Assembly: GCF_020382885.2 (NCBI RefSeq) | Contig: NC_058502.1 | Span: 8,937,501-9,001,500 of the forward strand | Reading direction: 5' to 3' | DNA: 64,000 nt | From: Scatophagus argus | Lineage: Eukaryota > Chordata > Actinopteri > Scatophagidae | Part shown: positions 55,831 to 64,000 of the stretch, in pieces | Layout: each line of letters begins with the position of its first letter | How positions within the stretch are numbered: the stretch's first letter is position 1 | Made by a program: the position numbers and the translations under genes | Notes under the pieces: generated by a model | What the model saw: only the letters and a program-made list of their open reading frames with translations | Told to the model about the DNA's origin: nothing | Database searches by the model: none

Positions 55831-56929
55831 AAAAGCAATTTGATGTTGCTCCCAGAACCCGAAACCATTGACTGATTATGACATTAACAATATTTTTGAT
55901 TTGCAGAAGTAATATCTTCAGTCTGTTTAATTGCAATGGATTAAGTGTGCACTATATGGTTTTGCAGTTCATGCGCAAAATGCTCAGATATATCCTGAAA
56001 GAAAAATCATCTGAAATAATATCTGAATCTATGGAGAAGATCGGAGCCACTTACAGAAGAAATCAGTCTCTAGAAGTGCGAGAGGACAGCAAGAGCAATA
56101 TATTCGCAAGAATAAAAGTTTCAGGATGACAAATGCTTACTTTCCTTGGAACAAAGTAGAACAAATTGAAGTGTATGAGCTGAGACATTTTGTCAATTTA
56201 GTACACAAACACAATGATTAAAAGTTTAGTATTTGACTAATTTCTTTGATATTTATTCATTAGGGGTATTACATATTTATCTCTCTGCTCATCGCTGGCC
56301 ATCTTACATTTGTATTGAAATGCTACAACATTTATTGTTTGAAAAGAAAACCATACCTATGTTTTATCTAGCTTTCTTTTATGCTGTAACCGCTCAATAC
56401 AAAGTTATGTCTGCGTTTCGTATGTATACTTTTCTGACTGGGGGACAGTTAAATATCATATTCACTTGTCAGACTGTTTCAATTAAATTGCCTACTTTTA
56501 ACAGGCCTCAAGGGGTAAAACTGTATATTATTATTTCAGGACAGGGTAATGGTTAGAGATCCCCCAAGAATAAACAGTATTTTGAGTAGCACAACTTAGT
56601 TTTTTCATCCTTATGGTCCCTTAGTTTGTTAATGATCCCATGATCCCTTAGATTCTTCTCGCGACCTTTAGGGTATCCTGGCCCCCAGTTTAGAAAATCC
56701 TGTAGCATTATTATTAAAAAAATCATTTTGATCTCGTAGTTAGACACCAGCGTAAAGTCATATAATATGGCTATAGGCGCAGTGGTTGTAACTGTACATC
56801 AGTGTCTCATTCAAGAATGTAAATATTAGCTATATGACATGAGTATGAGGCATTATGTACAGTCAATGGTGTGGGAAAATAAACAGCAGACTGAGATACC
56901 ATTGCAATCAATGCCACCGGGGGCGCTAA
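55831..56929. other. Intergenic between adra2a and smndc1
   Basis: AT-rich sequence with short ORFs (83 and 107 codons) lacking recognisable motifs. The last part (56915-56945) is GC-richer and leads into the smndc1 promoter. Confidence 0.55.
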
Positions 56930-57089
56930 CGAGCCTCTCTTCTTTGTACTTGACGTGATCGTCCTTGTTTCACAGGCTTCCGGTTGAGGAAGAGCTTACT
57001 GCTGTTCTTAGAAGCAGGCGTTTTGGCAAATAATCGACTTTGGCTTTGGATGCTTACAGAATTTATCTGCGAAGAGGATTTATACAGAG
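56930..57089 (+). promoter_or_regulatory. smndc1: smndc1 promoter and non-coding exon 1
   Basis: Contains TTGACGTGAT (CRE-like) near 56951-56960 and an ETS site, CTTCCGG, near 56977-56985. The sequence then runs to a good donor (GAG then GTAAGA) after 57089. The coding exon starts with ATG directly at its acceptor (57450), so this upstream exon is 5' UTR only. The start site is not resolved. Confidence 0.6.
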
Positions 57090-57449
57090 GTAAGAGAACA
57101 CACCAAATCTCTGTTTTTGTGATGTCTCTCTCGGCCCCACGTAGCCAGTATTAGCCGTTGAACGTTTCATTTACGTCGACGAAAGAGGGCCGACGGATCT
57201 CGCTAACCGTTTAGCATTTAAGCTAACGTGAATGTAGTGGTGTAGCAGTAATAGATTTTTCCTCTAGATATTGAGAAGCCAGTGTTTCTACCTTTTCTCA
57301 TTTAATGTACGATGCCTTGGTATAATTAGGTTATTGCTTATCTAAAATAATTCCACAACCTACGATGTTTACATGCAGCTTGTCGAACGTGCTAACGCAG
57401 CTAGCCAACTTCTCTAGAAAGCTGTTTTCTTTTTTTTTTGTCAACGCAG

Positions 57450-60145
57450 ATGTCGGAAGACTTGGTGAAGCAGTTAAGCAGCTACAAAGCCCAGCTACAG
57501 CAAGTAGAAGTTGCGTTATCCACCGACCCAGAAAATGAAGACCTTCTTAAACTCCAGAAAGACCTACAGGTTTGTTTGTGTGGGAATGAGTTTCATCACA
57601 CTGTTGCTCACCACTTGAGGAGCATGTTTCGCATTGTTCAGTTCCCATGGAGGTGAAGAAATGCTGTGATAATTTCAGTTTTAACAGCAACCGAATATTT
57701 AGTTTTTACAATTAATTACTATTGAATACGATGTTGAAAAACAAACATCAGTGAATTCAACGTATTTTGGTGTTTGCCTGCAAAAACCAAAACCTTAGGA
57801 TTTTTCCTTGCATCTGCAGTTTTGCTGGTTTCCTCATAACTTTAATGTTTTGTGAATCAGGTCACAATGGCTCCCCACAGTGCTTCACTTTAAGACAAGG
57901 CTAAACACGTTTTGCCATTTACTTCACTGTAAATAATTAATTCCTTTCTTCTACAGTGGTTGCTTTTGGTAACAAATTTTGCTCTGGGGGCAAAATGCCC
58001 TTGCTCTTTATGAACATCTGACCCTTTCTGGTTGTGTTTTTTCTACAGGAAGTCATTGATTTGACAAAAGACCTCCTGACCTCACAGCCTGCTGAGAGTA
58101 CTTCCACTACCAATGGCTTAGACACAGTCCCCCTGAAGCTCAGCTGGAAAGTTGGGGACAGGTGTATGGCTGTGTGGAGTCAGGATGGACAGTGAGTGTC
58201 ACCGTCCTCTTCTCATGAAAACAATGCATGCAACTTGAGTTCCTTGTCTCAATTAGCATAATAATTTTAGGGATTGAGTTCCATGCATCCATGTCAATTG
58301 TATGCATGGCAATGACAGACTTTGATGTTTTCTTCACCCAAAACAATTGTAGTGACAAGAGACTATGATTTTTGATAGATGCATGTTTTACCTAAAGGAG
58401 GATACTTAATAATCTTGAGGTAAATTGTAGTTACAGGAATTGCTCTATTAAATTCCTGTAGTCACATTCAGATTCACTTAAAATGACAAAGTATATATTA
58501 GTGTTAATAAGTTGAGCTTGAGTCTTTGGCTCATACTCACCTGCTTACAGGCGTGATTCTTTGGCAGGTTGTATGAGGCTGAGATTGAGGAGATAGACCG
58601 AGAGAATGGCACTGCCGCCATTACCTTCTCTGGATATGGGAATGCTGAAGTGATTCCTCTGCAGAACCTCAAAGCAGTAGAGGAGGGCAAACGTTCCGAT
58701 GAGGATAGGAGTGGAAAGCCAAAATCAAGGTATGAACTAAACCTCCTCAAGGACCCTGGGCTTTACCCCGAGAACCACTGGTTTTATCCAGAGACTAGCT
58801 TATCAGTTATTCTAAATTGAATTTTTATTGCATTAAAAAATTAAGAAAAAAATATGTTTTTCATGTGGATGAAATGCGTTTTCCTGCTGCCGTACATACA
58901 TGGACTTGCTCCCAAGATGCACAGCAGTATATTTATTGCTTAGCTTCATACTCTGGTACTACTGCTGCTTCTCCAAATTCCATGAGTTGCAGAATCATGG
59001 ATACATATAACAAAACAACACAACACCTAGCTTTATTAATCCTTGCTAGGTAGAAGGTACATTTTCTTATTTAGAACCCAATATTAACATTTAAGCTGCA
59101 ACACTATCGGTGCCTTTTTTGTTTCTCTGATTTGCTTATTTTAAAAGTGATGACTGTGTTACTCTTTTCTACACGAAGACGGTTTCTATTCATTTATGTA
59201 TGCGCTTAATATTTCCTCAACAGTAAAAACTTCAGTAGCATTTCAGTTAAAATATAATAATTAAATTAATGCATACTATACTGTACCAACACATATTTTG
59301 TATTTTAGTCACATGTATGTTGGACTCCCTGAGGTTATTTCCTATTTGTTATGCCATGATTGTATTTGTAATTTGCATGGATTTGGTTTGAACAGGTCTG
59401 TGGCTTGTCTGTCTTTCTAGGAAAGAGCAGATAGCAGAACAGAGGGAGTATAAGAAGAAGAAAGCCCAGAAGAAGGTCCAGAGGATGAAGGAATTGGAGC
59501 AAGAGAGGGAGGAGCAAAAGTCAAAGTGGCAACAGTTCAACAACAAAGCCTATTCAAAGAACAAAAAAGGACAGGTAAGTTTTCTTTTTTTATTTTGGAT
59601 TTACACTGTACCTCTGACCACACGTGTTGTATTAAAGAGACAGTTTACCCCAAAATCAAAATTTTTTCTCTTACCTGTTGTGCTCCCAATAAGGTCTGTG
59701 TATTATCTTAAGTAGCTAGTTCATGATTTTTGGAAAGAGACCCTTTTTTTTTTTACATTTTTCAAATGAAATTCTTTTTGAAGCTTTGAGCCAACACAAG
59801 CCAAATATCATCTACTTCCATTATAATATGGAGAAGGTAGCAATCTCTACAGCCGGTATCTCCAAAAGTCTCCAACTTAGACTGAAAGAAAGATAGATAA
59901 ACAGTACCACATGTAAAAGGAAAATTATTTACTTAAAAAGAAAGTGGTGCTGTGAATTCAATTCACAGTGGGGACAGCCACAGTTAAATAGATTACTGGC
60001 TATATAAATATATATATAGTGACCTTTTCTGTATGGTAACCACTTTTCTAACAGGCATCATAGAAGTTTCATTCCAGCTGTTATGTTAATAGAAGACTCA
60101 ACTTGACACATAGCTTGTCTTGAATTTCCCTCGGGATCAATAAAG

Positions 60146-60190
<45 letters not shown>

Positions 60191-60907
60191 CTCTATCTCT
60201 CTATCTCTCTCTACGTAACTTGTAAGATTGCTTTCAGGTAGGGGTGCCCCTGTATATCAGTTGGTAGAGCATGCGACTCATGTGCTGAGGCTGTCTGACC
60301 TCTGCATTGGCCACAGGTGTGACTCCTGCCTGTGGCTCATTTGCTGCATGTCATCCCCCCTCTCTGCCCCCCCCTTTCCTGTCATATCTTCAGCTGTTCT
60401 ATATGAATATAAAGGCAAAAAGCCCAAGAATAATAAAAAATAAAAAAGATTAAAAAAAAAAAAAAAAGCTTTCAAGCGTCAATTAAAAAAAAAAATCAAA
60501 TTGTGAATTCATGAATGGGAAATCGTTCATATCAAGGCATGAAATTTGATTAAATTGTTAACAGACAGAGCAGGACTAGTGACATTTTGTCCAGTAGGTC
60601 ACCCACCCCTTGTCCTTCACGCTGCATGGTACATGACTGGAGGGCCAAGTGAAACTAGTGACACTGTATTCCTGCTGGGAGATTGTGTGTGTTATATAGT
60701 TACCAATTAATCATTTGGAGTGTATTTTGAATCATTAATTCAGGCCTTTCTGTTTTGTGTTTTTTGTAGGTAAAGAGGAGCATATTTGCATCACCAGAAA
60801 GTGTAAATGGAAAGGTTGGAGTGGGGACGTGTGGTATCGCAGATAAACCTATGACCCAGTATCATGACACGTCAAAATACAATGTCAGGCATCTAATGCC
60901 ACAATAA
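57450..60907 (+). CDS. smndc1: Survival motor neuron domain-containing protein 1 (SPF30)
   Basis: Tudor-domain splicing factor needed for spliceosome assembly; it acts in nuclear speckles and Cajal bodies and binds symmetrically dimethylated arginine. Coding exons: 57450-57569, 58049-58191, 58568-58729, 59421-59574 and 60770-60907; total 717 nt, 238 residues plus TAA, identical in length to human SMNDC1, all GT-AG and in phase. The N-terminus is helical (MSEDLVKQLSSYKAQLQQVE). The Tudor domain spans about 72-131, with aromatic-cage residues W83, Y90, F108 and Y111 intact. A lysine-rich coiled segment (KKKKAQKKVQRMKELEQERE) carries the nuclear localisation signal, and the tail ends NVRHLMPQ. 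The 1.2-kb last intron holds a LINE tail and a SINE in tandem. Convergent with mxi1, as in human. Confidence 0.97.
60116..60213 (+). mobile_element. LINE 3' tail with (TATC)n microsatellite in smndc1 intron
   Basis: TTGAATTTCCCTCGGGATCA, then ATAAAG, then about eleven TATC units grading into CTCTCTATCTCT. It matches the inverse copy at 48560-48628. A 5'-truncated retrotransposon end; length polymorphism of the repeat is likely. Confidence 0.65.
60242..60470 (+). mobile_element. tRNA-derived SINE in smndc1 intron
   Basis: The head resembles a tRNA, with an A box around TCAGTTGGTAGAGCATGCGA (60257-60276) and a B box GGTGTGACTCC (60316-60326). The body has the typical TTGCTGCATGTCATCCCCCC and CTTTCCTGTCATATCTTCAG phrases, then AATATAAAGGCAAAAAGCCC and an A-rich tail to 60470. 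It sits in the sense orientation of smndc1. The B box and anticodon loop are degenerate, so this is not a functional tRNA gene. Confidence 0.8.
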
Positions 60908-61370
60908 CCTGGTATATTGTGTATATAATAATCCACTGTATACTATTTGTATCGGTGCTTTCCATTGTGTTTATACGATTTAAGTTTCTCAAGTAAAGAA
61001 GGCTTTGAAAAGAATTGCTTGCACACCATCATTAAATATTGATGTAGTGTACTTATATAATATCATGTAGGCACAACAAAGATACCCCAGTGGTGTAGAT
61101 TTTCCTTGCACTGGAACAAGGACACCTGCTATGTAAGAACAGGAAGTAGTGGTGTAGAGAAGTTTTCACTGAGGCCAAATACCTGCTAAGATGTGTACAA
61201 ATATAACACCTGTAGACTTGGCATGTAAATTTGAATCTGGATTCTAAACACTGGTTGATTGTGGGACAGTTTGAACCTTCATGTTGATGTTGATTTGAGA
61301 TGGCTGAATTTACATTTTAATATCTGTATATATAACAGTAAAATAAACATTGTTTGGTTTTCTGTTTTTA
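60908..61370 (+). other. smndc1: smndc1 3' UTR
   Basis: Follows the TAA stop. A canonical AATAAA lies at 61342-61347; an AGTAAA near 60994-60999 could serve a shorter form. The end is approximate. Confidence 0.55.
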
Positions 61371-61428
61371 AATATGTGCTTCCACCTCACTTTTGACTGT
61401 TTTTACATTATATTTTCATTTTGGCTGT

Positions 61429-61447
61429 GTGGCAGTAGGTGGCAGTA
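61429..61447 (+). promoter_or_regulatory. CTCF-like motif between convergent genes
   Basis: Reads GTGGCAGTAGGTGGCAGTA and fits 16 of 19 positions of the CTCF consensus, including the whole core. It lies between the ends of smndc1 and mxi1. Confidence 0.35.
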
Positions 61448-61724
61448 AAAGACTTGTATTCATTTCATGAGCAGCATGCTGCATCTGTTAATACAACCTG
61501 CTTTCCCATTAAAGTTAATGGAGTTTTTGTTTGATATGTTTGACTTAGTTAGCCCAAGATGCATAATCTAAAATGCTTAATACAGATTTGATTGATTTAA
61601 GTGTGATATTCTGAGCAAAGTTAAGATTGGTCAACAACTACAAAACAAGACCCCCTTGATAATCTGAATATTAATGGTAAACTTTTTTTTAAAAAAAAGA
61701 CAACAGTGGTTAATATCTGGATGA

Positions 61725-63552
61725 TATGGGTTTATTAGGATTCCAGGGACAATTATCAAGAACTGTTACAAAGTGTTAGCCGGGACCAGCAGCATGTTTT
61801 GCAAAAAAGTCACCTTGGATGGCTGATTTAAGCACGAGAGAAAACATTCTGGGGTGTGCTTCGATGTACTTCCTTAACAAAAGTCTTTTTCATAGTGCAT
61901 TTTATAGTTTCCCAAACAGGCTGTGGGGAAAAAAGACCTGTAACAAGGAACTTTGTGCAAGAGTCATATAACCATATTAAGACACAATTTGGCGGTGATC
62001 TACGTAGGACTTGGACTGGGGAAAATAATGCAGATCAATGGTCTTGTTGAAATGTCCTATTTGGGTCGATGGATTCTAATGAGTCAGCAGTGCTTTTCTA
62101 TGTCAAACTTTGGAAGGTTCCCATTAACAATTCAAATTTCAAGTATATTAACTTTTTTTTTTTTTTTTTTTTGCTACATTACAAAAAAAGATACAGTATT
62201 AAGCATGAAATTAAAAACAAAACTTAGCATTCTGTAGTGTTTATGTTCATGCTACAGACATTTTTTAAGACTTGTCAATTCAAAGCACATTACATGATTA
62301 GACAAGCTACATTCAATATGCATGCACCAGTGTTTTTTTTTTTAATCAGTCACAATCTGTTTTTTAAAACTTCTGATTAAAAATTGATATTATTAACTGA
62401 TATCACTGCTGTAGCAAATGGAAAATTATCAAACTGCAACCGGATGTTGGACGGACAGAATAATGTGCCAACTGCAGCCAACATTGATGCTAAAATTAGA
62501 CACGTTATTGCTTGAGCCTTGTGGTCAAGTGTGGGGCAGCTTATTACTGTCTCAGTTATATTTAAATTTGCACACATTGTGAAAGGGATGTGTCATTCTT
62601 TCAGAAGTAACTGAGTAATGCATTAAACCTGTAGCACTGCATATGCTTCATTGGGGATTCCGTTCATGTCAAGTAATTTGGTAAACATTAAAAAAAAAAA
62701 AAAAAAATTAACAGCAGAGTTTTCATTCAAGCATGACCAAGACCTAGCTACAGTAAAATTAAATATACCAAAAATAAATACTATTATCATATGCAAAATA
62801 AATTAGAGTAACAAGGGTGGGCTGTACCACCTGTTTGGATATGACTGTAATTCAGTCAAGAAGAGGGACACCACGTGGTTCAATGATGGTTGTGGGTCCT
62901 AAAGCAGAGGTTGTAGAAGTGTAATAAACGTTTTGGAATGCAGACATTGTAGCCCTTGCCACTGACTTGTACACTGACAAGAAGTGCCATCTGGATTTAT
63001 TATCCAAAGAAAAAGGGCAATGTTTTTACAAGGCAAATGGAGCAAACGTTCCCAATGGTGAGCGTCTAGCTGGTATTGCATTTGTTTGTGTTTTTGCTGG
63101 TTTCTGAGGATCAGCTTGACTAAAGGTAGACTTTCCCCTTCAGCGTTGGACACTGGTGTGATCATGGGTCATGGGTCCTCTACAGGATTGGTATTGAGTG
63201 CGAGTATCAGTAATTCAAGGTGGTAATGGGTTAAGTCAACTTGGAAAATGAGGAAACTGTATATTGCAAGAGAAGTTAGATTTTGAGGCTCTTGTGTAAA
63301 ATATTTCAGGCTGATATAGAGATGCCTCTTGGTTTTTGGAAGGAGACATTTTAAACTTTTAGACTGAGCTGAACTTAAGGCTGGTTCTCGGGGTGGAGGA
63401 GATGTTTCATTTGTCAGGTAAAGGAGGGATTGAGGCTGGTTCTCTGAAGATAGTTAACCTAAACTGCGGGGGAGAATTGAGCTGTAGGCTGGTACTTTGA
63501 AAGGTGAAAGCTGTAAAAGACTGCCGCTGAAGTGAAAGTATAGGCTGGTGTT
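61725..63552 (-). other. mxi1: mxi1 3' UTR
   Basis: A minus-strand AATAAA at 61731-61736 gives a likely transcript end near 61.72 kb and a UTR of about 1.8 kb. T and A runs occur at 62151-62172 and 62690-62707. Short ORFs here show no motif. Continuity with the mxi1 stop codon is inferred from position. Confidence 0.5.
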
Positions 63553-64000
63553 TTAAGCAGAGAAGGCCAGTTTTAGACTGCAAGTGGAGTAGCCCTCATC
63601 ACTGGCTGAGCTCTGCCGGCTGCTGTGGTCATCCAGGTCACTCGCACCACTGGTGCTAACACTGTCCATTTCTCCATGGGAGAACTCAGTGCTTTCCACA
63701 TCGACTTCAATTTCCTCTGTTCAAAAAGAAAAAAAAAAAAATCATTTTCTGAATCATGCATGTCTAGATATTTGAAACTGCTTGTATATCATAAGTGTAT
63801 ATGGTAACAGATCTATTTAACAAATTGTTCAGAAGCACAAACCCTTATGATATAACACAAAGTTTGCCCTTGGATGAAGGACACTGACCTCTGTCAGACT
63901 CCGAGCGGTCAGAGTCCACACGGGAGCCCAGGCTGTCTGTGCGGACCCTCTCCCTCTCTCCATGAGTCTGCAGCTGGGCTAGCTGCCTCTGCAGGTGCCT
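63553..64000 (-). CDS. mxi1: MAX-interacting protein 1, last two coding exons (partial)
   Basis: C-terminal part of a MAD-family bHLH-zipper repressor that pairs with MAX and opposes MYC. The last exon is 63553-63716 (ending in TAA at 63553-63555); the previous exon runs from 63889 to beyond the window edge. The visible protein starts in the leucine-zipper end ([20 protein letters not shown]). It continues [39 protein letters not shown] and ends [15 protein letters not shown]. The [23 protein letters not shown] core and DEGYS tail match MXI1 more closely than MXD1, whose version reads IDVDVESTDY. Human MXI1 is likewise convergent with SMNDC1. The bHLH domain lies outside the window. Confidence 0.9.

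Noticed and set aside
56915-56935. CTCF site CCACCGGGGGCGCTA near smndc1
   Set aside because: One base is missing from the core, which shifts it out of register with the consensus.
60242-60330. Functional tRNA gene
   Set aside because: Anticodon and T-loop regions are degenerate and a SINE body with A-rich tail follows.

Overview
This window is nuclear DNA from a ray-finned fish, most likely a percomorph. The reasons are: spliced genes with GT-AG introns, a low gene density with many CA/TG microsatellites, a tRNA-derived SINE and a LINE tail of the type ending in a (TATC)n run, and proteins that align residue by residue to vertebrate families while carrying fish-type substitutions. No bacterial, plasmid, phage or CRISPR feature was seen. 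All gene calls rest on reading exons and splice sites by eye against family knowledge; no database search was possible.

Layout. (1) 1-22.6 kb: the 5' part of ebf3 on the minus strand. Coding exons 1-6 lie at 17.4-22.6 kb, and the first 17.4 kb is the start of its large intron 6, with no exon seen. (2) 22.6-23.4 kb: ebf3 5' UTR and promoter, with a possible divergent plus-strand transcript. (3) 23.4-35.5 kb: a 12-kb gene-free stretch containing one strong enhancer-like candidate and two G-quadruplex motifs. (4) 35.5-40.6 kb: ppp2r2d (plus), nine coding exons after a 7-nt coding first exon. (5) 40.65-44 kb: bnip3 (minus), tail-to-tail with ppp2r2d, with hypoxia-element cores and an NRF1 palindrome upstream. 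(6) 44-54 kb: repeats, palindromic MITE-like elements and two promoter-like clusters without a recognisable gene. (7) 54.1-55.3 kb: intronless adra2a (minus). (8) 56.9-61.4 kb: smndc1 (plus). (9) 61.7-64 kb: the 3' end of mxi1 (minus), convergent with smndc1.

The genes do not form one pathway. ebf3 encodes a COE-family neuronal transcription factor; ppp2r2d a B55-type PP2A regulatory subunit of mitosis; bnip3 a hypoxia-induced mitophagy receptor; adra2a a Gi-coupled catecholamine receptor; smndc1 a Tudor-domain splicing factor; mxi1 a MAX-binding MYC antagonist. What links them is position: in human, as I recall it, all lie on distal 10q but in two blocks (ADRA2A/SMNDC1/MXI1 near 10q25 and EBF3/PPP2R2D/BNIP3 in 10q26.3). 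Here both blocks fit in about 64 kb.

I found no convincing new biological system. The best unexplained items are the orphan promoter-like clusters at 48.1-49.0 kb, the candidate divergent transcript at the ebf3 promoter, the enhancer-like block at 25.44-25.83 kb, and the nested palindromic elements at 47.5-48.8 kb.
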